A stretch of DNA of 39,253 bases, from positions 1 through 39,253 of the IMG/VR virus record IMGVR_UViG_3300011116_000469, one strand, 5' to 3'. This DNA is from a virus. A program made the translations under genes and the position numbers. Positions 12,634 through 21,330 of the stretch are shown here, one piece after another. Position 1 is the first letter of the stretch; each line of letters begins with the position of its first letter. The notes below the pieces were generated by a model. That model was given only the letters and a program-made list of their open reading frames with translations, was not told the DNA's origin and made no database searches.

Positions 12634-12678
12634 TTGGTTCTCCTAGAGTTGCGATCCCGGGTGGGATCTGGTGCGTGT

Positions 12679-12706
12679 ACGATACCGATGTATCGATACA
12701 TTGCAA
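12679..12706 (-). promoter_or_regulatory. Putative leftward early promoter with palindromic operator
   Basis: On the minus strand TTGCAA (12706-12701) and TATCGT (12684-12679) are 16 bases apart, each 4 of 6 to consensus. The perfect 14-bp palindrome ATGTATCGATACAT (12688-12701) fills the spacer, and GTATCG recurs next to it. A 6-bp hairpin (12653-12668) follows in the 5' leader of the exonuclease gene. A repressor bound to the palindrome would block this promoter. Confidence 0.5.
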
Positions 12707-12752
12707 GGGGGGACATGAGAATCCGACTGGATTTTTTTATGCATGTATGCAT

Positions 12753-12927
12753 GAATAAACCCCCGCAGGATCTTGCGATCTACTGCGGGGGCTTCCGGGG
12801 GCGGAGTGGATGGACTAGGGAATTGTCGGGGCCGGGGCGAGGGGCTGAATTCTCGCCCCGGCTCTCGACTTTGCGTCTTGCATTTCGCGGGACCAACCGC
12901 TACCATGCAGGTCTGGAGAACCTACGC
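12753..12927 (-). ncRNA. Predicted small RNA complementary to the early-gene leader
   Basis: Predicted from promoter (12962-12934), start near 12927 and a terminator-like hairpin (12791-12760), about 175 nt. Near the 5' end it carries AGGUUCUCCAG (12923-12913), the exact reverse complement of CUGGAGAACCU in the leaders of the plus-strand early genes. A 10-bp perfect hairpin follows (CCGGGGCGAG 12861-12852 with CTCGCCCCGG 12841-12832), then the terminator. A free 5' seed plus two stem-loops is a classic antisense small-RNA layout. Six early genes match all 11 bases, four match 10, two have one mismatch. No convincing ORF lies in it. Alternatively the site is a remnant of a lost plus-strand early gene. 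Confidence 0.5.
12760..12791 (-). terminator. Leftward terminator-like hairpin
   Basis: CTGCGGGGG and CCCCCGCAG arms (12783-12791 and 12760-12768) enclose a further GATC-TTGC-GATC stem with a 2-base bulge. Read leftwards the hairpin is followed by TTTATT. It would end the small RNA and also any read-through from the late block before the leftward early promoter. Confidence 0.7.
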
Positions 12928-12933
12928 GCTCAC

Positions 12934-12962
12934 AGTATAGCGTGTTGTGGCCTGCGGGTCAA
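12934..12962 (-). promoter_or_regulatory. Strong leftward sigma70-like promoter
   Basis: TTGACC (12962-12957), a 17-base spacer and TATACT (12939-12934), each 5 of 6 to consensus: the best -35/-10 pair in the window. No plausible coding start follows within 250 bases; the first structures downstream are the two hairpins of the predicted small RNA. Confidence 0.7.
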
Positions 12963-13332
12963 TACTGTCGCAAGATTTCCCCGGCGCGGTAGGGGGAAAG
13001 TGGTTCAAGACTGCGGCACTGACTCTAGCCGCAGCCAACGTCCGCGACTACGGACTGTTGCGCTCCTTTGTAAGGGCAGCGCGTGGCTACCACCCACGGA
13101 AATGGTGAAACTTACAACATGGGATACCTCGCACGGCTCCGGTCGGGCTGAATCCTATGCCCTCTTCGGAGGGTCATGGTGTTCCTTCACTCACCAGTCG
13201 AACTGGTACAGCCCAGACCGCCTAGCGCGGCTGTGCAGGGGTGCGGGGGGCGCAGCCCCCTGCGTTACCTCATACAAAAACAAAAACACGCAGCGTCCCG
13301 TAGCGAGTAGCGCGGCGCAGCCGCGATACGAA
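12963..13332. other. Non-coding interval downstream of the giant gene
   Basis: About 370 bases with no gene I can support. It contains short G+C hairpins (GCGGC-GCA-GCCGC near 13311; GGGGGC-GCA-GCCCCC near 13245) and, on the minus strand, a T-rich run TGTTTTTGTTTTTG near 13275-13290 that may help end late transcription. A plus-strand frame from an ATG at 13099 (MVKLTTWDTSHGSGRAES...) to 13350 stays open but lacks a ribosome-binding site and runs into the late gene. I looked for a tRNA and did not find a convincing cloverleaf. Confidence 0.4.
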
Positions 13333-16300
13333 CTAGGGAAGAGGAATTGAAACGCGACCAGCGTTCTTCGCACGTTGCAGCACACGCCTGCGGATTTCTT
13401 CAGGACTGAAACGCTGCTCAATCGTCTGAAGCCGCTTCTGCAACTTTTCCTGCGGAGTCTTCTCCGCTTCGGGAATCTGCTTCGCAACGAACGAATACAA
13501 CTGGTACGCAGGAACGCCACGCAACTGGGCAACAGCAAGGATCGCAGGCGCAAGGTAAGCCCAACTGCCATCCTCGCCGCCGATCTTCGCAGCCTCACGA
13601 GTCGCCTGTTCAAGAGGTCGCGTCACAAGAGCCTGCATTGGAGCGCGGCGGTACATCGTCGCCGTGATCATGCCCTGCAACGCGAGGCCGATATAGCCAC
13701 CTACCTGACCAGACAGTTCTGCGGCAACGGTGACAGGAAGTTCCTTCGCAGCCTTGGCGAAAGCCTTGTCTTCCTCATCAGTCGGTTCATCAGCACCACC
13801 AAGAGCAGACGAGATCGTCTTTGCAATGTAAAGCAGCGTACTTACGCTTGCCGCGTTGATGATCGCGTTCGTCGTGAGGTTGCCGCCAATGGCAAGCGCA
13901 GTGCCACCACGGCGTTCGCCGCTGATCCACGCACGGCGGATCTGGTTGCGGGCCTTCAGCGTGTCGCTTGAGAACGGGAACAGCAGTCGCCATCCCGGCG
14001 ACTTGTTGGAAGTGCGCGTCTCCGCAGCAAACGCAGTCTCATCAAACTCGTCACTGGAGTTCTGCGACCTGCGGAAGTCCTGCTCTGCACGTTCGACCGC
14101 CACAGCAAATGCGGCAGCACCAGAGTATCCCTGATCCTTTGCCTCTGCCAGCCGCGCCTCCACGGCAGTCAGCATGATGTTCTCATCGATGCCACGCAGG
14201 ACATCGACAAGGCTAGACAGCACGATGTTTGCGTTGTCAGTCGCATCTCCAAGCGAATTCAGGGTATCGGTGAAGTTCGCGGCACGGGTGGTGGTCGTGG
14301 CTGCGGCAATCGACTTGTACACGGCCTTCGCAGCAGTCATCACCTTGATGCGATCCTGCTCCGACATGCTTCCGGACATGATCGAACGCATGTTCATCTG
14401 ATGGCGGTGCGTGAAGTACCCGCTCTGCGAATGGATCTGCTCGACACGCGCCTGCCACATCGCAGGGGAACGGAGCATCGCCGTTGCCCGCGCCGTTCCT
14501 TCGGCGAGGTACACCGGGCCGACTTCGCTGGCAAGGCGGATCACGCCACCAGTCGCTACCTTTGCCCACGTTCGCGGAGACAGGGACAGCACTGCACCAG
14601 TGACGTTGTTCGTCAACTTGTCGATGATCGTCGCGTTGGTACGCGCCGTTGCACCCACGCCGTTGGAGAAGATCGACAGCAGTGCGTTGGCAGTGCCCGG
14701 ACCCATCTGCCTGTCCATCAGCGACACCACCTGCTGATCGGAAAGCACTGTAGCCGCATCGCGATATGGCTGCGCCATGTGGATCATGTCCAGCGCAACC
14801 TGCACATGGCGATCCCAAGTCTGGAACGCATCGCTGTATAGGAGCGGGCGATTTCCACCAGTACGGGCATTGGCGAAGCCCACGGAGGTCAGTGCGCCGC
14901 GAACCAGTGCGCCAGCCGCATTCAGCACGGCTGCGGATTCGCCCTCAAACCCAGCCATGTCGCGAATGCGCGGCCAGTAGTTCTGCACGATGGGTGGCTG
15001 ATCGCCTTCGATCTTCCAGATCGCGTCCATTGTCCGGTCGCGGATTTGGGTTTCAAGGATGGCCTTCATGCCGTCAACCAAGCCCTGCTGACCCGGCGTA
15101 AGCCCTGCCTTGATAGCCATGATCTCCTCGCGGGTCGGGTAGATCGTGGTAGTCGTGCGCGAACCCGGGAAACGGATGCCCTGCGTGAGCGGTTCGCCTG
15201 CCTTCGGGAAGATGGCAAGCGTCTCGTCATCCATCGCGGCAATCGAGAGCATCGTGCCGACCGGAATCGTCACGTTTCCACCGCCAAGCGTCACCGTGAC
15301 CGGGTTGACAAGCGTCTGGCCCATCATGCCGTTCTTCAGCGCGTAGTCATCCAGTCCGCTGTAGCCAGCCGCCTGAAGCAGCGGTTCCAACTGCCGGATG
15401 ATGGCCGCATGCTCCAGTGCAGACGCACCCTTGCCCTGCTGTGCCGCCGTCAGCAGTTTGTTGATAATCCCATCTGACTTTCCTTCTAGTTCCAACTGAA
15501 GGGTGTAGATGTCGGAGTTCGCAACGCGGATTCGACGCGCCAACGAGGTGCGCGGCGGCTGATCGGTGCGGTCACGCATCGGCAGGTTCGGCCTGCCCTG
15601 CATGTTGGCGACTAGCGCAGCCGTATCGGCCTGATACTTTGCAACGCGGGCTTCCTTCTCCGCCTTGAACGCCGCTGCATCGTTGGTGTAGAGCACCAGT
15701 GCCGCGTCAACCTTGGCAGCGGCATCAGCCACCTGACTGTAGACATTCACGGCGTTGATGATCGCCGCACCCATCGACCTGCCAGCCGCGTTCTTCATCA
15801 CGCCGACACTGGCTTGGATTCGCCGCCTGTTGGCCTGACGGAGAGCAGCGTCTGCATCCCGCAGCAGCGTCTCGATCTGCACACGGGTGTCGTACTTCAT
15901 CCCGCGCTTGTTCATCTGCTTCTTGAGACGGGCAATCGTCTTGAGCGTGGACGAAACTTCCTCGTTGATCGCCAACTTGGTTGCTTCCACCGCAATTCGA
16001 TTGGCCTGTCCAATCGTCTTGGCGTTGGCAATGCGGATGGCAAGCGGTCCACGCAGCCGCACTGGCAACGTACGCGCTGCATCGGTCGCGATCTGGCTGA
16101 TAGCCGTGCGCAAAGCCTCAAGGTTCGTTACCTTGGTGGTCATCAGGTCGCGAAGACCAGTCAACTGCCGCTGCAAGGTGTCTTCGCGCTGCGCCATCTT
16201 GCGCAACAGCACCTGCCGACCACGCATCATGCCCTGCACCTGACCAGAACGCAGGCCCAGTTGGTACGCGAAGTCAACAGCCTTCTGCGCAGACTTCTCG

Positions 16301-19300
16301 TCCTGTGCAATCTGCTTTCGCGCTGCCCGAAGGTCTTCGGTCGCCTTCGCAAGACGGGCTTCAACGAGCGGCAGACGCTCCTTGAGCGGCTTGATCACCC
16401 GCAACTGCTCACGCCGCTCCTGCTGCATGCCCGCGACCTGACCAGCCACCAGCCCCTCGTTGCGTCCAATGGCGTAGGACCAGTTCGCCACGCGGTCCAG
16501 TTTCTTCTCTGCCTCGCGGAGCAGGTCTTCCGTGTCAGCGTTGGACTTTGCCTCGCGCAGTTGCTGGCGCAGCGAAGCAACGGTCGCACGGGCTGATTCC
16601 AGATCCGTGGACATCTTCGCAGCCGCCTCTTGAGCAGCCTGCTTGGCATCGCGGTTGACCTGCTTCTGGATCTCCAGCCGTGCGGAAACACGCGCCGCCT
16701 GACCGATCTTCTGTTCGGCAATCAACTGGGCAGCAGACAACTTGCGCTCCAACACACGCACCTCGCGCAGAGCGTTTACACGCTGTGCGGCAGTGGTGTT
16801 CTGTACATCGCGCATCTGACGCTTGAGGTCTTCAATCTGCTGACGCAGCGCAGTTACTTCGGCATCTTCGTCAGCGCGGGCGTAGGAGATGTCTCCACGC
16901 TGTGTGGTTGTGCGCTCATCAACGACAGTGAGGTTTGGATAAAGACGCTTCAGCCCATTGTTGTATTCGTCGAATGTCTCAACTGCATGCAGGCTTGTGT
17001 CTGCTGCAAATTGATTGGCAATTTGCGAAAGTCTTTCAATCACTGATTCTTTGGATGATCCAAGAGGAATTCCAATCATGGACACATCAATTGACTCTGG
17101 GAAAAATGTGCCACCAGTGTGATATCCATTTGCTCTGATTTGTTCAATTGACCATTCGCCGTTAGTTTCGACGATATCAATTGACACAGGCAGATCAGTT
17201 ACATTTTTCAAACTGCTTGTTCTTGGATAACTATTTCGTTCTTCCCAAGGAACAGTATTTGGAAGAACAGACAGACTTTTTTTCACACCGGGCAGTGCAA
17301 ACCAAACACGGAATTTCTTTTCTCCTAGAGTTTCAACTGTTTCCAATCCAGTAATTAAAGGGAATCCCTTTATAGTGATTGGCTTTTTCGGCGGTGCTTG
17401 CACTTCTCCGGGAACAGCGGATCTACGAAGTGGCTTTCCGATACCAGATGCCATGTCGGTCTGCGAAATCTCGGTAGTAAGATTCATCAGATCATCAAGC
17501 ATTGACTGCGAAACAGTCTGATCAATTCCAAGAAACTTGCGAAGCGTATTCATCAAGCGGCTGAACATCGATCCAGATCCGCGCTTCTTGCTTGGCAGTT
17601 TGCGAAGCAAGTCTTGGAATCTCGTGTCGTTGATCGCTTCAGCAACGAATTCATGCAGATTGCCAAAGGCATACATGCCTCCATTTTCAAGCATGGCATC
17701 GCCGCCGTTGTTGCGATTTACAAGACCTCCACCTTCATACGTTCTCTGTTCTTCAAAACCCGGAATAATGGTCTTGACAGCGGTTCCGGGCGCGGAAATG
17801 CTGACCATTCCAATTCCATTTTCCTGATAACTGACACGCATTCGCGAGAAATACGTCTGCGAAACAGGTGTTCCGCTATTCAACTTGTCAACAAGATCTT
17901 GCAGTTTGTTGAGCGCATTGATTGAAGATTCGCTTGTTTCATCTGCAACGTGAACCGATGTAATTATTACTTTGTTGTTTGCAATAATTACTGCACTCTT
18001 GCTTGTGGAACCATCTGAACCACGTTCGTCGATGATTCGCGCTTCTAGTTTGACCTTCTTTGGATCGATGACAACACCATCACTTGATGATGCACCCTTT
18101 GTCATCAGGTTGTACTGATGCGGATTCGATCTTGCAGATTCCAAGAAGCAGTCAACCAACTCCTTGAAGGCGGGATCGACTTCAGGATCAGTGGAATATC
18201 GTTCCAGATTTTCGATGTACTGTGCGCCATCTACACCGCGCAGTTCCCATTGTTCTGCAATCTGTTCTCCAGCCTCGCCATATCTCCTCTGACCAGATTG
18301 CGCAATTTTCCTATCTACAAATGAGTTGACATAATCATCGATGCGCCGTGCTGTCGCTGCATGCATCAACTCATGCGCAAATACCAATCCGCCATCATTT
18401 ACTTTTGAACCCGACAATGATTCAGGCAACTGTGATTGATGCAATTCAATAGATCCAAGCCCATACATTCTGTTGGCGGCATAATTTGCGCGGACATCTC
18501 GATATGTGATGACAGCAATGCTTTCATCCAGATCCAACTTCGCAATGTCCGGATCCTTGATCTCTGGTGTTTTCCCCGCCCCAGCGAGAGCATCATTTCT
18601 TTCTCTCACTGAACGCCCAACGACATCCTGAAGCGCAAGCAGAATGTCAGACCATCTGCTTCCTTGGGCGACAAACCCAGAGACAATGTCTTTGGTTGAG
18701 TCTTGACGAATGCGGGCCATCGACTCCGTAGCACCGGACACGGCGCGATCAGTCTGGGCCTGCGGCGCAGCCTGCGGTTCCAGTTCCCCACGCGCATACG
18801 ACTCCGCCGCGTCCAACTCGCCCTTGAAGTCAAGGTTCATGTCGTTCGCCCAGAGCAGCGTCCGGGCGAGTGGTGACAGAGTGGCTACAGGCTTTGTACC
18901 TTCCACGGTTTCGACGGCAGCAGCGCGGGAGGCAGCGTCCAGCACGGCCATCGCGGCCATGACATCGCGGCCCAGAAGCCCACGGCGGGCCGCAAACTGC
19001 TGGAGAGGCGCGAGGATCGATCCGGACCCTGTGGCCCGGGCGGCGGCTGCAAACGCATTGGCAGCACCTTCCTGCTCGATTCTGGCCGCACCCATGCGGG
19101 CGGCTTCGGGCGAGATGCTGGGCTGCTCACCCTCCAACTGGGCGACCGCCGATTCCGCCTGCGCCAGCGCAGCCCTATCCATCCGCGCCTTGTCTTCGGA
19201 CTCCTTGGTCCCTTGGGCGGCATAGGCAACGCCCGCCTGATACACGGGCATCAGTCCAGCCTTGTCCATAAACACCTGCGCCAACTCTGGTTGGAACATC

Positions 19301-21327
19301 TGGATGTCGTGGAACACCTCTTCCAAGGCGTTCGCAAGGACATTCGCAGGAGCGGCATCGGCGTTCATGTACACCACGCCCTTGGACCGCATGCTGTGGA
19401 ACGCAGGGCTGAACGTCCCCTTCGATGGGCGAAACCACACAACCTTGCGGCCAAGTGCTTCGATCTGGGCCTGCGCCCGTGCCCCGTTTTTGGGCATCGC
19501 CGTGGGCTTGAGTTCGACCCCAGCCCGCGTGGACACATCGGTCAGCACCTGTTCCGGAGCAGCCTGCTCGATGGTCGCAGGCATCTCCCCGATCTTCTCC
19601 GCGACTGCCGAATACTGTGCATCGGCCATCATCGCATCGCTCGTCGCCAACTGGAGTTGCTCGTCGAGGGTGGAGATCTGACCACGGATCTGCTCCGCCT
19701 GATCCTTGGCCGCAGCCTTCTCCTCATCCGTCCCGTTCTCCGCCAGATCCAGCGCACCCGTCAGGCCGATGTCCAACTGCTGACGCTGCGTCAGCAGGTT
19801 GTCTGCATTCGTGCGGGCATCAATCCGGCGGTCACCCAGTTCGCGCAGGAACGTGCCGCGCTGCTCCTGATCCATGCCGTTGACGCTGTCCAGCGCGGTT
19901 GATAGACGAGCGTTCTGCTCCTCCGTCAAGTCCTGCGACCAGTTGGTCTTACGCTGCATGGCATCGGTGTGGATCTGGCGCAGCACACGCTCACGATCCG
20001 TCTCCGGGCGCATCGAATCACGGACGTTGACCACGCCCTGACGCACGGCAAAGGCTCCAGCCGGAGCCACGCCTCCAACGCCACCTGCTCCAAGTCCGAT
20101 CATCGCGCTGTACAGGCCGTTGGCAATGTCTTCAGACAGAGGTGCAGAAGTGAACGGAGCCATCAACGCTGCCGTCACCAGTTCTTCGCCGCCTTCTTCG
20201 ATGGCGGAAGTAGCACCCATCGCCAAAGCCTTGCCGAAGAACCCGTTACGGAACTCAAGCGTGTTTTCCGATAGCCGTGCAAATGTCTGAAGTCCCTTGC
20301 TGCCCACCTTGGACACCATCACCCGGTCCACAATCGGCATACCACGGTCGATGAGCGGCTTCAGCGCAGCCTGCCCAATAGCCGTAGCCCCGGTGGTCTT
20401 GGCAATCTTGCCGATGATCTTGCCACCCAGAGCCGCACCGCCAAGTTCGACACCCGTGTTGATTACCGCCGAAGTCGCGGCATAGTCGCGCATGTCGGAC
20501 AGGTTGAACTCCGGAATGTCTCTTCCCTCCATCGCAGCCGCTGCCCGGTCACGGTTTGTCTGGTCGATGTACTCCAGTGCGCCCGCAGTCCAACTGGACC
20601 CCGGCAGATACAACTGGGAAGCCATTGCCGCCCCTGCCACGGGCGTACCAAGGGCAACCGCCGGAGCCATTGCGGCAAACTGGGTCAGGCTCTGACCAGT
20701 CGCACGGGCAATGTCGCCACCAATACCCTCGCGTTGACCCTTGGCAGTGCCCTGTGCAGCCCCCTGCGCAGCGATTAGTTCCTCGCGGACGCGAGTCGGA
20801 TCCATCTGGGTATCGAACGCAGCGCGTTCAACAGCCATAGACGTTTCCTGTGCTGCTGCACCAGTGATGGCCTGCTTGAGTTCAGGCGATTGAATGCGGA
20901 TCTCACGCATCGCCGGACCCATGCCAGCAGAAGCCAGTTCCGCGAGCGTCCACGCCCCGTTGTAGATCGACTGGATCAGTTGCGCCCGCATCCCGGGAGT
21001 GGCAATCGCCTGTGCAGCCTGCGACACCTGACCACGCGCACCACGTTCAATCTCGCGAGGAATCCAGCCCACAGATTCAGGCAGGACTACCTCATTCTCG
21101 TACATCTTTGCAGCGGCAGCGGTTAGATCCTGTTCACCGGGTGCTGATCCGGGAGCAGCCCCGGGCGCAGACTTGAGATCCAACTGCGCAGCAAAGTTGG
21201 CAAGCGCATCCAGAGCAGATTCAGGTGCAGCGTCTGGCACAGGAGCGGAAGCAGCAGCAGCAGCATCCTGCTCCTCGGGCTTTTTGAGTTGAACGAGGAA
21301 GTCCGACAGTCTGTCGAGTGAAGACAT
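13333..21327 (-). CDS. Giant internal virion / large polyvalent protein with metallopeptidase motif (2664 aa)
   Basis: A single frame of 2664 codons, by far the largest gene. N-terminal: acidic, Ala-rich start; Ala/Gly-rich hydrophobic stretches (AAMAPAVALGTPVAGAAMA; YSAMIGLGAGGVGGVAPAGA) that could cross or breach membranes. Residue ~669: EEVFH, a degenerate zinc motif. H985-E-L-M-H989 then AATARR: canonical HExxH, with NLHEFVAEA at ~1224-1231 likely giving the third ligand. Residues ~1485-1900: long charged coiled coil (AEVTALRQQIEDLKRQ). The C-terminal half has segments typical of large polyvalent proteins (PPIVQNYWPRIRDMAGFEG) and further Ala/Gly-rich helices. Its place after the internal virion genes suggests an ejected injection protein; the peptidase could cut cell-wall or host proteins. 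No RNA polymerase motif was seen. The start follows AGAGAAAG, three bases after the previous stop. Confidence 0.9.
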   Translation of the reverse strand: MSSLDRLSDFLVQLKKPEEQDAAAAASAPVPDAAPESALDALANFAAQLDLKSAPGAAPGSAPGEQDLTAAAAKMYENEVVLPESVGWIPREIERGARGQVSQAAQAIATPGMRAQLIQSIYNGAWTLAELASAGMGPAMREIRIQSPELKQAITGAAAQETSMAVERAAFDTQMDPTRVREELIAAQGAAQGTAKGQREGIGGDIARATGQSLTQFAAMAPAVALGTPVAGAAMASQLYLPGSSWTAGALEYIDQTNRDRAAAAMEGRDIPEFNLSDMRDYAATSAVINTGVELGGAALGGKIIGKIAKTTGATAIGQAALKPLIDRGMPIVDRVMVSKVGSKGLQTFARLSENTLEFRNGFFGKALAMGATSAIEEGGEELVTAALMAPFTSAPLSEDIANGLYSAMIGLGAGGVGGVAPAGAFAVRQGVVNVRDSMRPETDRERVLRQIHTDAMQRKTNWSQDLTEEQNARLSTALDSVNGMDQEQRGTFLRELGDRRIDARTNADNLLTQRQQLDIGLTGALDLAENGTDEEKAAAKDQAEQIRGQISTLDEQLQLATSDAMMADAQYSAVAEKIGEMPATIEQAAPEQVLTDVSTRAGVELKPTAMPKNGARAQAQIEALGRKVVWFRPSKGTFSPAFHSMRSKGVVYMNADAAPANVLANALEEVFHDIQMFQPELAQVFMDKAGLMPVYQAGVAYAAQGTKESEDKARMDRAALAQAESAVAQLEGEQPSISPEAARMGAARIEQEGAANAFAAAARATGSGSILAPLQQFAARRGLLGRDVMAAMAVLDAASRAAAVETVEGTKPVATLSPLARTLLWANDMNLDFKGELDAAESYARGELEPQAAPQAQTDRAVSGATESMARIRQDSTKDIVSGFVAQGSRWSDILLALQDVVGRSVRERNDALAGAGKTPEIKDPDIAKLDLDESIAVITYRDVRANYAANRMYGLGSIELHQSQLPESLSGSKVNDGGLVFAHELMHAATARRIDDYVNSFVDRKIAQSGQRRYGEAGEQIAEQWELRGVDGAQYIENLERYSTDPEVDPAFKELVDCFLESARSNPHQYNLMTKGASSSDGVVIDPKKVKLEARIIDERGSDGSTSKSAVIIANNKVIITSVHVADETSESSINALNKLQDLVDKLNSGTPVSQTYFSRMRVSYQENGIGMVSISAPGTAVKTIIPGFEEQRTYEGGGLVNRNNGGDAMLENGGMYAFGNLHEFVAEAINDTRFQDLLRKLPSKKRGSGSMFSRLMNTLRKFLGIDQTVSQSMLDDLMNLTTEISQTDMASGIGKPLRRSAVPGEVQAPPKKPITIKGFPLITGLETVETLGEKKFRVWFALPGVKKSLSVLPNTVPWEERNSYPRTSSLKNVTDLPVSIDIVETNGEWSIEQIRANGYHTGGTFFPESIDVSMIGIPLGSSKESVIERLSQIANQFAADTSLHAVETFDEYNNGLKRLYPNLTVVDERTTTQRGDISYARADEDAEVTALRQQIEDLKRQMRDVQNTTAAQRVNALREVRVLERKLSAAQLIAEQKIGQAARVSARLEIQKQVNRDAKQAAQEAAAKMSTDLESARATVASLRQQLREAKSNADTEDLLREAEKKLDRVANWSYAIGRNEGLVAGQVAGMQQERREQLRVIKPLKERLPLVEARLAKATEDLRAARKQIAQDEKSAQKAVDFAYQLGLRSGQVQGMMRGRQVLLRKMAQREDTLQRQLTGLRDLMTTKVTNLEALRTAISQIATDAARTLPVRLRGPLAIRIANAKTIGQANRIAVEATKLAINEEVSSTLKTIARLKKQMNKRGMKYDTRVQIETLLRDADAALRQANRRRIQASVGVMKNAAGRSMGAAIINAVNVYSQVADAAAKVDAALVLYTNDAAAFKAEKEARVAKYQADTAALVANMQGRPNLPMRDRTDQPPRTSLARRIRVANSDIYTLQLELEGKSDGIINKLLTAAQQGKGASALEHAAIIRQLEPLLQAAGYSGLDDYALKNGMMGQTLVNPVTVTLGGGNVTIPVGTMLSIAAMDDETLAIFPKAGEPLTQGIRFPGSRTTTTIYPTREEIMAIKAGLTPGQQGLVDGMKAILETQIRDRTMDAIWKIEGDQPPIVQNYWPRIRDMAGFEGESAAVLNAAGALVRGALTSVGFANARTGGNRPLLYSDAFQTWDRHVQVALDMIHMAQPYRDAATVLSDQQVVSLMDRQMGPGTANALLSIFSNGVGATARTNATIIDKLTNNVTGAVLSLSPRTWAKVATGGVIRLASEVGPVYLAEGTARATAMLRSPAMWQARVEQIHSQSGYFTHRHQMNMRSIMSGSMSEQDRIKVMTAAKAVYKSIAAATTTTRAANFTDTLNSLGDATDNANIVLSSLVDVLRGIDENIMLTAVEARLAEAKDQGYSGAAAFAVAVERAEQDFRRSQNSSDEFDETAFAAETRTSNKSPGWRLLFPFSSDTLKARNQIRRAWISGERRGGTALAIGGNLTTNAIINAASVSTLLYIAKTISSALGGADEPTDEEDKAFAKAAKELPVTVAAELSGQVGGYIGLALQGMITATMYRRAPMQALVTRPLEQATREAAKIGGEDGSWAYLAPAILAVAQLRGVPAYQLYSFVAKQIPEAEKTPQEKLQKRLQTIEQRFSPEEIRRRVLQRAKNAGRVSIPLP

Positions 21328-21330
21328 GTA

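Noticed and set aside
12643-12906. An 87-codon minus-strand frame through the small-RNA region
   Set aside because: No ribosome-binding site before its ATG, it runs through the terminator hairpin and the next promoter, and the translation is Pro/Ser/Arg-rich without structure.
13000-13160. Possible tRNA in the non-coding interval
   Set aside because: The minus strand has CCCTTACAAAGG resembling a valine anticodon arm, but acceptor, D and T arms do not pair into a cloverleaf.
11974-13350. A 458-codon plus-strand open frame
   Set aside because: It runs antisense through the exonuclease, the small-RNA region and the end of the giant gene, has no ribosome-binding site and a composition typical of a shadow frame in G+C-rich DNA.
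13333-21327. Virion RNA polymerase as identity of the giant protein
   Set aside because: No T7-like or N4-type polymerase motifs seen; the visible features are a HELMH site, coiled coil and polyvalent-protein segments.
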